Positions 25,820-35,612 of a DNA stretch of 64,000 nt are shown piece after piece. A model generated the notes under the pieces. That model saw only the letters and a program-made list of their open reading frames with translations. It searched no databases and was not told the DNA's origin. The first letter of the stretch is position 1. Each line of letters begins with the position of its first letter. The DNA lies in assembly GCA_947495295.1 (NCBI GenBank), contig CANLYJ010000001.1:372001-436000 (forward strand), in the 5' to 3' direction. The position numbers and the translations under genes are program-made. The DNA comes from an uncultured Paracoccaceae bacterium. Its GTDB lineage: Bacteria > Pseudomonadota > Alphaproteobacteria > Rhodobacterales > Rhodobacteraceae.

Positions 25820-27411
25820 GTGCGCTGTTGCAAGTACGCCATCTGCGCGTCGCCTTTCGGCAGGATGGGGAAACCACCCATGCCGTGCGCGGGGTGTCGT
25901 TTGAGGTTGGCAAAGGCGAAACCGTTGCGCTGGTTGGGGAAAGCGGCTCTGGCAAATCGGTGACGGCTCTGTCGACTGTGCAGCTATTGGGCGATAGTGC
26001 TGCGATGTCAGGGTCGATCCGCTATGATGGTGCTGAAATGGTCGGCGCGGACGAGGCAGAGCTGCGCCGGGTGCGGGGCAATGATATCAGTTTCATCTTT
26101 CAGGAGCCGATGACATCGCTGAACCCGCTGCACACGCTGGAAAAGCAGCTGGCCGAAAGCATTGAATTGCATCAGGGGTTGCGCGGGCCGGACGTCCGTA
26201 AGCGGATCATTCAACTGCTGGATCGGGTGGGGATCAGAAACCCCGAAGGGCGCCTTGGATCTTACCCTCATGAATTGTCAGGTGGACAACGGCAACGTGT
26301 TATGATCGCGATGGCGCTGGCAAACGGGCCTGAACTGTTGATAGCGGATGAGCCGACGACTGCTTTGGACGTCACCATTCAGGCGCAGATACTGGATCTG
26401 CTGGCCGATCTGAAACGCGATGAGGGCATGTCGATGCTGTTCATCACCCATGACCTGACCATCGTGCGCAAGATTGCCGACCGGGTCTGCGTGATGAAGG
26501 ATGGGAATATCGTTGAGACAGGACCAACGGTGGAGATTTTTGGCAATCCCCAGCACCCTTATACCCAGATGCTGCTGGCCGCTGAATCGACCGGTGTGCC
26601 TGCCCCCGTGCCAGATGAGGCACCGGTTATCCTGCAAACGGAGAAGGCCAAGATTTGGTTCCCGATCCGCCGCGGCCTGTTGAAACGCACGGTTAGCCAT
26701 ATCAAGGCGGTCAATCAGGCCACGTTGACGGTGCGTGCGGGGGAAACACTGGGTGTTGTGGGGGAGAGCGGCTCTGGCAAGACGACGCTTGCCCTTGCGG
26801 TGATGCGGTTGATCCAGTCGGAGGGCCGGATCGTGTTTCAGGGCAGCGATATTCACAAGCTGAACCAACGCCAGATGCGCCCCTTGCGCAGTGACATGCA
26901 GATCGTGTTTCAGGATCCCTACGGTTCACTTTCGCCGCGCATGACAGTGGCCGAGATCATTGCCGAAGGTCTGGGCGTGCATGGGGTCGAAAAAGGCCGC
27001 AATCGCCGGGACATGGTGAGCGAGATCATGGGCGAGGTGGGCCTTGATCCATCGCTGATGGACCGCTACCCGCATGAGTTTTCGGGTGGCCAGCGGCAGC
27101 GCATCGCGATTGCGCGGGCGATGATATTGCGTCCGAAACTGCTGATCCTGGATGAACCGACTTCGGCCCTGGATATGACCGTGCAGGTGCAGATCGTGCA
27201 GTTGCTGCGAGAGTTGCAACAAAAGCATGGGCTGGCCTATCTGTTCATCAGTCATGATCTGAAGGTCGTGCGCGCCTTGTCGCATAAGGTCATGGTGATG
27301 AAACAGGGTGATGTCGTGGAGGCTGCGGATGCGGATACGATTTTTGACGCACCTCAGACCGACTATACCCGAGCACTAATGGCAGCGGCCTTTGAGGGCA
27401 AGGTCGCCTGA
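25816..27411 (+). CDS. yejF: Peptide ABC transporter double ATPase, YejF-like
   Basis: A 531-residue protein with two full ABC ATPase domains. Domain 1 has Walker A G-E-S-G-S-G-K-S near residues 38-45 and signature L-S-G-G-Q-R-Q-R near 155; domain 2 has Walker A G-E-S-G-S-G-K-T near 316-323 and signature F-S-G-G-Q-R-Q-R near 422. Both keep Walker B D-E-P-T and the switch His. Each half is followed by the oligopeptide-transport C-terminal extension (Y-T-Q-M-L-L-A / Y-T-R-A-L-M-A). It powers the YejABE importer. ATGA overlap with yejE. Confidence 0.93.
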   Translation: MSALLQVRHLRVAFRQDGETTHAVRGVSFEVGKGETVALVGESGSGKSVTALSTVQLLGDSAAMSGSIRYDGAEMVGADEAELRRVRGNDISFIFQEPMTSLNPLHTLEKQLAESIELHQGLRGPDVRKRIIQLLDRVGIRNPEGRLGSYPHELSGGQRQRVMIAMALANGPELLIADEPTTALDVTIQAQILDLLADLKRDEGMSMLFITHDLTIVRKIADRVCVMKDGNIVETGPTVEIFGNPQHPYTQMLLAAESTGVPAPVPDEAPVILQTEKAKIWFPIRRGLLKRTVSHIKAVNQATLTVRAGETLGVVGESGSGKTTLALAVMRLIQSEGRIVFQGSDIHKLNQRQMRPLRSDMQIVFQDPYGSLSPRMTVAEIIAEGLGVHGVEKGRNRRDMVSEIMGEVGLDPSLMDRYPHEFSGGQRQRIAIARAMILRPKLLILDEPTSALDMTVQVQIVQLLRELQQKHGLAYLFISHDLKVVRALSHKVMVMKQGDVVEAADADTIFDAPQTDYTRALMAAAFEGKVA

Positions 27412-27416
27412 GGCGC

Positions 27417-27461
27417 CAGAAAATTACAAATTTTCTGACCAAATTCCTGTGTCAGGAATTT
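27417..27461. terminator. Tandem perfect hairpins between convergent yejF and the DUF2478 gene
   Basis: Two adjacent 9-bp perfect stems, each with a 3-base loop: CAGAAAATT-ACA-AATTTTCTG (27417-27437) and AAATTCCTG-TGT-CAGGAATTT (27441-27461). The arms of the two hairpins are similar, so alternative pairing is possible. The place, 6 bases after yejF and 32 bases beyond the stop of the convergent gene, suits a bidirectional terminator. Confidence 0.6.
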
Positions 27462-27492
27462 GCATCCGGCAAGGTTTCGCACAACCGACGTA

Positions 27493-28014
27493 TCAGCTTG
27501 CGACGTCAACCACGTCAATTGCGTTGGTCAACCATACCGCAATTCCATCAACAGACGGCTCCAACCTGACGACGTCAGGGCCCACAAAAGCATGAAAGGC
27601 GTCCAGGTTCAGGGCATTGACCCCAACCAGAACTGGAATGTCTTTCGCGATGGCATCGGCGATCACGCTGCGAAAGCCGCGTCCGTCAGCCTCGTGCTTT
27701 CCGAACTTGTTCACGATCAACAGGTCGGCACCGCGTTCAAGCTGCGCAGAGACCAGACCAACAGCGGTCTCAAGCGCCGCTGGATCCAGCCTGCACCCCT
27801 TGGACGCGCGCCCAAGGCTTTGCGATATGCGCAAGGCCGGACCATCGGGCAGGATTTGCACATCCATATCGCAAGGGCCGTCGGCGCAGCCATCGGTGTT
27901 GATCTGAACAGTGCCAGTGCTGCGGAACCCGGCGGCGGCCATATGGTGTGCAACCTGCTGCAATAGCAGGTCGGTATCACCGCGACCGGGCGCCATGGTG
28001 TAGGCAATTTTCAT
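27493..28014 (-). CDS. DUF2478 protein at the end of the nitrate reductase operon
   Basis: A 173-residue cytoplasmic protein that resembles DUF2478. The N-terminus I-A-Y-T-M-A-P-G-R-G-D-T-D could be a degenerate phosphate-binding loop, and the core segment G-A-D-L-L-I-V-N-K-F-G-K-x-E-A-x-G-R-G near residues 105-122 is the best conserved part. Two cysteines in T-D-G-C-A-D-G-P-C lie near residues 42-48. It starts 19 bases after the PPIase gene, the last member of the nar operon, which suggests a role in maturation of nitrate reductase or its molybdenum cofactor. That role is inference from position. AAAGGA precedes the chosen start. Confidence 0.7.
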   Translation of the reverse strand: MKIAYTMAPGRGDTDLLLQQVAHHMAAAGFRSTGTVQINTDGCADGPCDMDVQILPDGPALRISQSLGRASKGCRLDPAALETAVGLVSAQLERGADLLIVNKFGKHEADGRGFRSVIADAIAKDIPVLVGVNALNLDAFHAFVGPDVVRLEPSVDGIAVWLTNAIDVVDVAS

Positions 28015-28033
28015 GTCGGATGTTCCTTTCATC

Positions 28034-28834
28034 TTACGAAACCGGGTGCAGATCCGTGCCACTGATCTCTGCATTGGATACCAACCCATCGATAAACCGG
28101 CGTGATGCTTTGGCCCAGGCCGCTTTTTCCATGGCTTCCGTGATCTTTTGGCGGACCGCGTCAAATGGCAGAACGTCACCGGGCGCCAGCGCGTCCATGC
28201 GGATGATGTGCCAGCCGTGGCGTGTCAGAACCGGTGCTTGCGTCATCTCACCGGCACTCAATTCGCGCAATGCGGCCTCGAATTCCGGCACGGTGTCGCC
28301 CGGTCCAAGTTGGCCAAGCGCGCCGCCCGATGATCTGGACCCGCAATCGCTTTCCTTGGCGGCAAGAGTACCAAAGCTTTTCGGATCCTGCGCGACCATG
28401 GCAGACAGCGTCACCGCCCGGCGCTGTGCTTTACGGGTGGCTTCTGCGTCCCTTTGGTCGCAGGCACATAGGATATGGGACACCTCCCACAAAGGGGGCG
28501 CGCGGAAACGGCCCGGATCCCTTTGCCACTCAGCGTGAATAGCCGCATCATCTGGTTTATCGGCTGTCACGGCCTGATCCAGAAGCGCCCGGATCAGGGC
28601 CTCCTCTTGCGTTTCAAAGCGCCCGGGCGCGACCTCTTCTGGTTCGGTCGTCAGCGACCGCGCCTGGGCCTCTTGCAATAGCAGGGTGCGAATGGCGACC
28701 GCATTGGCCGCCTTGCGCCATGCGATACCGGGTTTGCCTGCTGGGGCATCGTGGTTCTGGGTTTCGGCGGCCACGATTTTGTGGGGCACCTGTTCGCCAT
28801 TCACGACCAGATCGGGGAAAAGTGCTGCGTTCAT
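28034..28834 (-). CDS. Parvulin-type peptidyl-prolyl isomerase of the nar operon
   Basis: A 266-residue NifM-like protein: a helical chaperone region (residues about 1-125) followed by a parvulin domain (about 130-230) with V-S-H-I-L at its start, the G-G-x-L-G-x-L-G-P-G motif near 180 and the R-H-G-W-H-I-I-R-M end motif. Parvulins catalyse cis-trans prolyl isomerisation and assist folding. No signal peptide is seen, so it acts in the cytoplasm. It begins 4 bases after narI and is known as a companion of narGHJI in several proteobacteria; it may help assemble the large NarG or NarH chains (inference). Confidence 0.85.
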   Translation of the reverse strand: MNAALFPDLVVNGEQVPHKIVAAETQNHDAPAGKPGIAWRKAANAVAIRTLLLQEAQARSLTTEPEEVAPGRFETQEEALIRALLDQAVTADKPDDAAIHAEWQRDPGRFRAPPLWEVSHILCACDQRDAEATRKAQRRAVTLSAMVAQDPKSFGTLAAKESDCGSRSSGGALGQLGPGDTVPEFEAALRELSAGEMTQAPVLTRHGWHIIRMDALAPGDVLPFDAVRQKITEAMEKAAWAKASRRFIDGLVSNAEISGTDLHPVS

Positions 28835-28838
28835 GGGG

Positions 28839-29585
28839 CTACTCCGCCGGTGTGGATTTGGGATCGCGCTTGGGCAATGGGTCTTGCCGGCGCGACCGGA
28901 CGATCTGGTAACCCGGGCGCAGCAGATACCGGAACGGTGCTGCAAAACCTGACACCATGTGAACCAGTCTGGTGAACGGGAAGAACGCTGTGATGATCAG
29001 CCCAAGAAAGATATGCAGCTTGTAAAGCCAATGCACGTCAATGACGGTGACCCATGCGTTCAGGTTCCATGTCACGATGCTTTGTGACCAGGTCATGAAA
29101 CGCACCATCTCGGACCCGTCCATATGCTGGAGCGTCTGCGTGATTGTCAGCAGCCCAATGGCCAATTGCAGCCAGATCAGCACCATGATGGTGATGTCTG
29201 ACCAGCTGGAGATCGCGCGGATCCGTGGATCGGTCAGGCGTCGATGCAAAAGCAATGTGCCCCCGATCAATGCGGCGATCCCGGCAGGGCCACCGATAAT
29301 CACGGCCATCCATTGTTTGAGCACATAAGGCACGCCAAGCGCATCCAGCACCCAGACCGGGGTGAAAAGCCCGACCAGATGCCCAAAAAAGATCGTGATG
29401 ATCCCGACATGGAACAGGATCGATCCCCAGATCAGTTGCTTGCGACGCAACAACTGGCTGGATGAACTTTTCCACGTGTATTGGTCGCGGTCATAGCGGG
29501 CGATGGAACCGACCACCAGAATGGTCAGCGCCGCATATGGCATGATGCCAAAGATGATGAAGTTGATATCGAAATTTGCAAACAT
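28839..29585 (-). CDS. narI: Respiratory nitrate reductase, gamma subunit (cytochrome b)
   Basis: A 248-residue membrane protein with five hydrophobic segments that anchors NarGH and carries two b hemes, taking electrons from quinol. Candidate heme-ligand histidines sit in the second segment (F-H-V-G-I-I-T-I-F-F-G-H) and in the last (L-H-I-F-L-G, R-L-V-H-M). The gene lies 11 bases after narJ and 4 bases before the PPIase gene. Length is normal for NarI. Confidence 0.94.
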   Translation of the reverse strand: MFANFDINFIIFGIMPYAALTILVVGSIARYDRDQYTWKSSSSQLLRRKQLIWGSILFHVGIITIFFGHLVGLFTPVWVLDALGVPYVLKQWMAVIIGGPAGIAALIGGTLLLHRRLTDPRIRAISSWSDITIMVLIWLQLAIGLLTITQTLQHMDGSEMVRFMTWSQSIVTWNLNAWVTVIDVHWLYKLHIFLGLIITAFFPFTRLVHMVSGFAAPFRYLLRPGYQIVRSRRQDPLPKRDPKSTPAE

Positions 29586-29596
29586 GTCGTGTCTCC

Positions 29597-30301
29597 CTAT
29601 TCAGCCGCATGTCGCGGTGTGGGGTTAACCGGGCTATCCATCCGGGCGAGCATATCGCGCACCTGCGGACAGCCAGCATTCGGGTCAGGGCCGAAAAGGA
29701 CCTCGCTTTCTTCCCAGACCTCATCCAGCGCTTCCAGATCGGTCGGGTCGTCATCTGGTTGTTCGAGCATGTTTGCCACAGCTGTGGCATCCACCTTCGC
29801 CTTTGATAACTGCAAAAGAGCGGCGAACACGGCACCATAGGGGCTTTCCCGCCGACCCAGCCTTTCGGTCAGCGCTTGAAAGATATGGGCCGCATCCGCC
29901 AGTATATCCTGCGCCACCACAGGGGATTGGGTGGACAGGAATTCGAGCAGGACCGGCAGGTGATCGGGCAGCTCTGACGTGACCGGGTCAAAACCGGCCT
30001 CGCGGTAGGTTTCAACCAGTGACACCATCGCACCACCACGGTCACGGCTTTCGCCATGAACATGTTCAAACAGGTTCAGCGACAATGTGCGCGATCGGTC
30101 GAAAAGCAGCACATACTGCTCTTCCAGGTCATAAATGTCGCGCCTGCTGATCTCTTCGATCAGCGGGCGCAACGCCCGGCGCGCTGTTACTGTCAATCGC
30201 GTGTCCGAGGCCAGAACGCCCCCGATCTCGGACATGGCATGCTGCAACCCGCGCGTCGGGTAACTGAGGAGGAGTGAAAATGATTTGAGTGTGCGGTCCA
30301 T
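29597..30301 (-). CDS. narJ: Nitrate reductase molybdenum cofactor assembly chaperone
   Basis: A 234-residue all-helical TorD/NarJ-family chaperone. The L-L-S-Y-P-T start and the segment Y-V-L-L-F-D-R-S-R-T-L-S-L-N-L-F-E-H-V-H-G-E-S-R-D-R-G-style core (given here only by key residues D, F-E-H, R-x-R-G) are family hallmarks. It binds the NarG N-terminus and controls cofactor insertion before membrane docking. It is soluble and not part of the final enzyme. It sits 3 bases after narH in the operon. Confidence 0.93.
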   Translation of the reverse strand: MDRTLKSFSLLLSYPTRGLQHAMSEIGGVLASDTRLTVTARRALRPLIEEISRRDIYDLEEQYVLLFDRSRTLSLNLFEHVHGESRDRGGAMVSLVETYREAGFDPVTSELPDHLPVLLEFLSTQSPVVAQDILADAAHIFQALTERLGRRESPYGAVFAALLQLSKAKVDATAVANMLEQPDDDPTDLEALDEVWEESEVLFGPDPNAGCPQVRDMLARMDSPVNPTPRHAAE

Positions 30302-30304
30302 GGT

Positions 30305-31825
30305 TCAGACCTCCGTTGGCATTTTGAGGGGTTTCTTGGAGCCGCCGAAAAGTGACCCCTTGGACGATCCGCCACCGCATCCATTGGTATCGGTAAATCC
30401 GCAGCCGCCGCGCAGGTCGTAAGCCTCTTCGACCTGTTCGCGGTGCGTGGTCGGGATGACGAAACGGTCTTCGTAATCGGCCAGGGCCATGATTTTATAC
30501 ATGTCCTCGATCACCCGCCCCGACAGGCCGACGCGCGCAGCGATACCTTCGTCGATGACCCCTTCCACGGTTTTCGACCGCATATAGGATCGCATCGCCA
30601 GCATCCGTTCGAGCGCGGTGACCACCGGCGCCTCGTCCCCGGCTGTCAGCATATTGGCCAGATACCGGACCGGGATGCGCAGGTTTTTGACATCAGGCAT
30701 GCCTGCATCGGTGCCGATGGCGCCTGCCTCTGCGGCGTTCTGGATCGGGGAAAGGGGCGGGATATACCACACCATGGGCAGCGTCCGGTATTCGGGATGC
30801 AGTGGAAAGGCGACCTTCCATTCCATCGCCATTTTCCAGATTGGGCTTTCCTGCGCGGCTTTGATCCAATCCTCTGGAATGCCGTCAGCGCGCGCGGTTT
30901 CGATCACAACAGGGTCATTGGGGTCGAGAAACACGCCCAGTTGCGCATCATAAAGGTCCTGCTCATCCTCCATATTCGCCGCATCTTCGATCTTGTCGGC
31001 ATCATAAAGCATGACCCCCAGATACCGGATGCGGCCCACGCAGGTTTCGGAACAAACTGTTGGGTTGCCGGATTCGATCCGGGGATAGCACAGGGTGCAT
31101 TTCTCGGATTTGCCGGATTCCCAGTTGTAGTAGATCTTCTTGTAGGGGCAGCCCGACACACACATTCGCCAACCCCGGCATTTTTCCTGATCGATCAAGA
31201 CAATGCCGTCTTCCTCGCGCTTATAGATCGCACCGGATGGGCAGGACGACGCACAGGCCGGGTTCAGGCAGTGTTCGCAAAGCCGGGGCAGATACATCAT
31301 GAAGGTATTTTCGTATTCGCCGTAAATCTCCTTCTGAATGCCCTCGAAATTGTAATCCTCCGACCGTTTGGCGAACTCACCGCCAAGGATTTCATCCCAG
31401 TTCGGGCCTTTTTCGATCTTCTCGATCCGCTCGCCGGTGATCTTGGAGCGGGGACGGGCGGTTGGGAACGCCTCCATCTCGGGTGCGGATTTCAGGTGGT
31501 CATAGTCGAAATCGAACGGCTCATAATAATCGTCAATCTCGGGCATGGACGGGTTGGCAAAGATGTTCGACAAGATACGCCATTTGCTGCCCTGTTTGGG
31601 TTGCAACTTGCCGGATTTTGTCCTTTCCCAGCCGCCTTTCCAACGCGCCTGATTTTCCCAGTCGGTAGGATAGCCGGTGCCGGGTTTCGTTTCGACATTG
31701 TTGAACCATGCGTATTCAACACCGTCGCGGCTGGTCCAGACGTTCTTGCAAGTGACAGAACAGGTGTGGCACCCGATGCATTTATCAAGGTTCAGCACCA
31801 TGCCGATTTGTGCGCGGATTCTCAT
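30305..31825 (-). CDS. narH: Respiratory nitrate reductase, beta subunit (iron-sulfur)
   Basis: A 506-residue electron-transfer subunit. Four cysteine groups are visible: C-I-G-C-H-T-C-S-V-T-C near residues 16-26, C-E-H-C-L-N-P-A-C-A-S-S-C-P near 184-197, C-R-G-W-R-M-C-V-S-G-C-P near 217-228 and C-T-L-C with C-S-E-T-C near 244-263. The W in the third group marks the [3Fe-4S] cluster, as in other NarH proteins. It relays electrons from NarI hemes to NarG. It overlaps narG by 4 bases (ATGA). Confidence 0.96.
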   Translation of the reverse strand: MRIRAQIGMVLNLDKCIGCHTCSVTCKNVWTSRDGVEYAWFNNVETKPGTGYPTDWENQARWKGGWERTKSGKLQPKQGSKWRILSNIFANPSMPEIDDYYEPFDFDYDHLKSAPEMEAFPTARPRSKITGERIEKIEKGPNWDEILGGEFAKRSEDYNFEGIQKEIYGEYENTFMMYLPRLCEHCLNPACASSCPSGAIYKREEDGIVLIDQEKCRGWRMCVSGCPYKKIYYNWESGKSEKCTLCYPRIESGNPTVCSETCVGRIRYLGVMLYDADKIEDAANMEDEQDLYDAQLGVFLDPNDPVVIETARADGIPEDWIKAAQESPIWKMAMEWKVAFPLHPEYRTLPMVWYIPPLSPIQNAAEAGAIGTDAGMPDVKNLRIPVRYLANMLTAGDEAPVVTALERMLAMRSYMRSKTVEGVIDEGIAARVGLSGRVIEDMYKIMALADYEDRFVIPTTHREQVEEAYDLRGGCGFTDTNGCGGGSSKGSLFGGSKKPLKMPTEV

Positions 31826-34800
31826 TCTGCGGCCTCCTTGTTGGTCGCTTCGTTGTCGAGCCAGTCGACCTTTTTCATTTTTCTGACGACGACGAATTCG
31901 TCCCGATTGCAGCCCACGGTGCCGTAATAGTTGAAGCCGTAGGATTGCTGGGCATAGCCGCCGATCATATGGGTTGGTTTCAGCACAGCGCGGGTGACCG
32001 AATTGTGGATGCCGCCCCTATGTCCGGTCTTTTCAGACCCGGGCGTATTCACGATCTTTTCCTGTGCGTGATACATGAAGGTCGTGCCTTCCTTGATCCG
32101 CTGGGACACAACCGCCCGCGCCGTCAGGGCACCATTGGTGTTGTAAAGCTCCACCCAATCGTTATCGACGATGCCCGCTGATTTCGCATCCACCTCCGAT
32201 ATCCAGATCACTGGCCCGCCCCGGTTGAGTGTCAGCATCAACAGGTTATCAGAATAGGTCGAATGGATGCCCCATTTCTGGTGGGGTGTGATGAAGTTCA
32301 GCACAAGGTTGTCGCCGTCATCCTGCACGTCCTCCGTGATCGTTTTCAGATCAACCGGGGGCCGGTAGGACATGAAGCCTTCACCGAATGCGCGCATCCA
32401 CAAATGGTCCTGATACAGTTGTTGTCGCCCCGTCAGGGTGCGCCAAGGGATCAGTTCATGCACATTGGTGTAGCCCGCATTATAGCTGACCTTCTCGCTT
32501 TCGATCCCCGACCATGTGGGGCTTGAGATGATCTTGCGCGGCTGTGCGGCGATATCGTGGAACCGGATTTTCTGGTGATGTTCACCTTCGGCCAGATGGG
32601 CATGTTTGCGGCCCGTGGCCTTTCCCAGTGCCTCCCATGCTTTCACGGCAACATTACCGTTGGTTTCCGGGGCCAGCATCAGGATGACCTCGCAAGCGTC
32701 AATCGCGCTATCGATCTTGGGCCGCCCTGAGGCGCTGCCATCAAGCTGCACGCCGTTAAGGTCGGACAGGTTGTTCACCTCTTCCTGCGTGTCCCAGGCG
32801 ATGCCTTTGCCGCCATTGCCCAGCTTGTCCATCAGCGGGCCAAGGGCGGTGAACCGGTCATAGATTGCCGTATAATCACGTTCGACCGCGACATAGGCAG
32901 GCGCGGTTTTTCCTGGGATCAGATCACATTCGCCTTTCTTCCAGTCCTTGACCTGATCCTGCGCAATCTCTGCCGGGGTGTCGTGCAGGATTGGCAGGGC
33001 GACGATATCGGTTTCCTTTTCCAGATAGCCGGGCGTGATCTCTTGGAATTTCTTCGCGATGGATTTGAAGATGTCCCAGTCGGATTTGGATTCGTAGGCC
33101 GGGTCAACCGCCGCCTGAAGCGGGTGGATGAACGGGTGCATGTCCGACGTGTTCATGTCGTCCTTTTCGTACCAAGAGGCCGTTGGCAGAACGATGTCGG
33201 AATAGACGGCGGTGGTGGACATGCGGAAGTCGATGGTGACCAACAGGTCCAGTTTGCCGCGTGGCGCTTCATCATGCCACTTGGCTTCTTTGGGCAGTTG
33301 CGCGCCGTCTTCGCCCAGATCCTTGCCCATCACACCGTGATCGGTGCCCAGCAGGTGCTTGAGGAAGTATTCATGCCCCTTGCCAGATGACCCCAGCAGG
33401 TTGGACCGCCAGACAAACAGGTTGCGTGGCCAGTTGGCGGGATCATCCGGATCCTCACAGGCCATTTCCAGATCGCCGGATTTCAGGTTCTCGGCCACAT
33501 AAGCCGGGATTTCCTTGCCAGCTTCTTTCGCGGCCTTCGCAACCTCCAGCGGGTTCGTCTTCAACTGCGGCGCTGATGGCAACCAGCCCATGCGTTCGGC
33601 CCGGATGTTGTAGTCAATCAGGCTTGCGTCCCAATCACCTTCGGGTGCTGTTGGTGACAGGATTTCATCCGCTGTCAGCGTCTCATAGCGCCACTGATCC
33701 GTGTGGGCATACCAGGCGGAGGTTGAATTCATGTGCCGTGGCGGACGGTTCCAATCCAGCGCAAAGGCGAGCGGTTGCCAGCCGGTCTGTGGCCGCAGCT
33801 TTTCCTGCCCCACATAATGCGCCCAGCCGCCGCCGGATTGGCCAACGCAGCCACACATCACCAACATGTTGATGACACCGCGATAATTCATATCCATGTG
33901 GAACCAGTGGTTCATCGCCGCCCCGATGATGATCATCGACTTGCCTTTGGTTTTCTCCGCATTATCAGCAAATTCGCGGGCGACATGGGCGATTTTATCG
34001 GCAGAGACGCCCGTGATTTTTTCCGCCCAGGCGGGGGTGCCGGGCATATCGTCAGCGTAATCGGAAGTGACCCAATCGCCACCCAATCCACGATCCAGAC
34101 CGTAATTGGCGCAGAACAGGTCAAACACGGTCGCAACAGCAATCTCACCTTCTGCCGTCTTGATCTTCTTGACGGGGATATTGCGGGTCAGAACATCAGG
34201 ATGGTCCGCGTCGGTGGCAAACTGGCCGTAAGCCTCGCCTCCGAAATAGGGGAAATCGACGCCGAGGACATCATCATGATCCTCTTCCAGAACGAATGAC
34301 ATCTTGAGGTTGGTATCAGCGGCGTTCGCCTTTTCCTCCAGGTTCCATTCGCCATCTTCGCCCCAGCGATAACCGATGGACCCGTTTGGCGCGACAAGGC
34401 CCTTGGACGTGTCATCATAGGCGACGGTTTTCCATTCGGGGTTGTTATCCTCACCCAATTTACCGTCCAGATCATCGGCGCGGAGGAAGCGACCGGGGAT
34501 CATTTTGCCGTCTTTTTCATCCAGCTTCACCAGCATGGGGAAGTCGGAATATTTCCGGGTATATTCCTCGAAATAAGGGGTTTGGCGATCAAGGTGGAAT
34601 TCGCGCAGAATGACGTGACCAAAGGCCATGGCGAGTGCGGCATCAGTCCCCTGCTTGGCGTTGAGCCAGACATCGCCAAATTTCGCAGCCTCCGAATAGT
34701 CAGGGCAGATGACAGCGGATTTGGTGCCTTTGTAGCGCGCTTCGGTATAGAAATGCGCATCCGGCGTCCGCGTCTGCGGCACGTTTGAGCCCCAAAGCAG

Positions 34801-35550
34801 CAGGTAACCTGCGTTATACCAATCGGCACTTTCCGGCACGTCGGTCTGTTCGCCCCATGTCATCGGGGAGGCCGGGGGCAGGTCGCAATACCAATCGTAG
34901 AACGACATGCAGACGCCGCCCATCAGCGACAAGTAACGCGAGCCTGCGGCGTAGCTGACCATGGACATCGCCGGGATGGGCGAGAAGCCAAAGACGCGGT
35001 CAGGGCCATATGTTTTGGCGGTATAGGCGTTGGCGGCAGCGGTAATCTCGGTCGCTTCATCCCATGTGGCGCGCACGAAACCGCCCTTGCCGCGTGTTTC
35101 CACGTAAGAGGCGCGCAGGATTGGATCGGCCTGCAGCTTGGTCCAGGCGTCGATCGGCTCCATCGTCTCGCGCATCTTGCGCCAGACCTTCATCAACCGG
35201 CCACGCACCAGCGGGTTTTTTACCCGGTTGGCGGAATACAGATACCAGCTATAGCTTGCCCCACGCGCACAGCCGCGCGGTTCGTGGTTGGGCAGGTCAG
35301 GTCGGGTGCGCGGGTAATCAGTTTGCTGGGTTTCCCATGTCACGATCCCCGATTTGACGTAGATCTTCCAGCTGCAAGACCCCGTGCAATTCACACCATG
35401 GGTGGAACGCACAACTTTGTCGTGCCGCCAGCGATTGCGATAGGTATCTTCCCAGTCGCGGTTTTCACGGGTCACTTGCCCATGGCCGTTTGCGAACTGC
35501 TCCAGTTCTTTGGACTGCAAGAAGTTCAATCTGTCGAGCAAGTGGCTCAT
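31822..35550 (-). CDS. narG: Respiratory nitrate reductase, alpha subunit (catalytic)
   Basis: A 1242-residue molybdopterin enzyme reducing nitrate to nitrite at the cytoplasmic face of the membrane. The FS0 cluster motif H51-x3-C55-x3-C59 is present with a fourth Cys near residue 94 in R-G-C-A-R-G-A, the His-type coordination of NarG. The start M-S-H-L-L-D-R-L at 35550 is the normal NarG N-terminus, preceded by AGAGAAT; the frame is open further upstream without support. No twin-arginine signal is seen, as expected for membrane-bound cytoplasmic-facing NarG. It follows narK2 and a stem-loop at 35574-35600. Confidence 0.97.
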   Translation of the reverse strand: MSHLLDRLNFLQSKELEQFANGHGQVTRENRDWEDTYRNRWRHDKVVRSTHGVNCTGSCSWKIYVKSGIVTWETQQTDYPRTRPDLPNHEPRGCARGASYSWYLYSANRVKNPLVRGRLMKVWRKMRETMEPIDAWTKLQADPILRASYVETRGKGGFVRATWDEATEITAAANAYTAKTYGPDRVFGFSPIPAMSMVSYAAGSRYLSLMGGVCMSFYDWYCDLPPASPMTWGEQTDVPESADWYNAGYLLLWGSNVPQTRTPDAHFYTEARYKGTKSAVICPDYSEAAKFGDVWLNAKQGTDAALAMAFGHVILREFHLDRQTPYFEEYTRKYSDFPMLVKLDEKDGKMIPGRFLRADDLDGKLGEDNNPEWKTVAYDDTSKGLVAPNGSIGYRWGEDGEWNLEEKANAADTNLKMSFVLEEDHDDVLGVDFPYFGGEAYGQFATDADHPDVLTRNIPVKKIKTAEGEIAVATVFDLFCANYGLDRGLGGDWVTSDYADDMPGTPAWAEKITGVSADKIAHVAREFADNAEKTKGKSMIIIGAAMNHWFHMDMNYRGVINMLVMCGCVGQSGGGWAHYVGQEKLRPQTGWQPLAFALDWNRPPRHMNSTSAWYAHTDQWRYETLTADEILSPTAPEGDWDASLIDYNIRAERMGWLPSAPQLKTNPLEVAKAAKEAGKEIPAYVAENLKSGDLEMACEDPDDPANWPRNLFVWRSNLLGSSGKGHEYFLKHLLGTDHGVMGKDLGEDGAQLPKEAKWHDEAPRGKLDLLVTIDFRMSTTAVYSDIVLPTASWYEKDDMNTSDMHPFIHPLQAAVDPAYESKSDWDIFKSIAKKFQEITPGYLEKETDIVALPILHDTPAEIAQDQVKDWKKGECDLIPGKTAPAYVAVERDYTAIYDRFTALGPLMDKLGNGGKGIAWDTQEEVNNLSDLNGVQLDGSASGRPKIDSAIDACEVILMLAPETNGNVAVKAWEALGKATGRKHAHLAEGEHHQKIRFHDIAAQPRKIISSPTWSGIESEKVSYNAGYTNVHELIPWRTLTGRQQLYQDHLWMRAFGEGFMSYRPPVDLKTITEDVQDDGDNLVLNFITPHQKWGIHSTYSDNLLMLTLNRGGPVIWISEVDAKSAGIVDNDWVELYNTNGALTARAVVSQRIKEGTTFMYHAQEKIVNTPGSEKTGHRGGIHNSVTRAVLKPTHMIGGYAQQSYGFNYYGTVGCNRDEFVVVRKMKKVDWLDNEATNKEAAE

Positions 35551-35573
35551 ATCATTCTCTCCTGTTTGGGTGA

Positions 35574-35600
35574 CCCGCCCCGGCAGGCTGCCGGGACGGG
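35574..35600 (-). promoter_or_regulatory. Intercistronic stem-loop between narK2 and narG
   Basis: In the minus-strand transcript CCCGTCCCGGCA pairs with TGCCGGGGCGGG over 12 positions with one G-U pair and a 3-base loop. It fills the 62-base gap between the narK2 stop and narG start and has no T tail. It may protect upstream mRNA or attenuate. Confidence 0.55.
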
Positions 35601-35612
35601 CGTGCCTGAGGC

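Noticed and set aside
30443-31927. Long open frame of 494 codons on the plus strand opposite narH
   Set aside because: It is antisense to a perfectly conserved iron-sulfur subunit; long antisense frames are expected in GC-rich coding sequence. No start site or family match.
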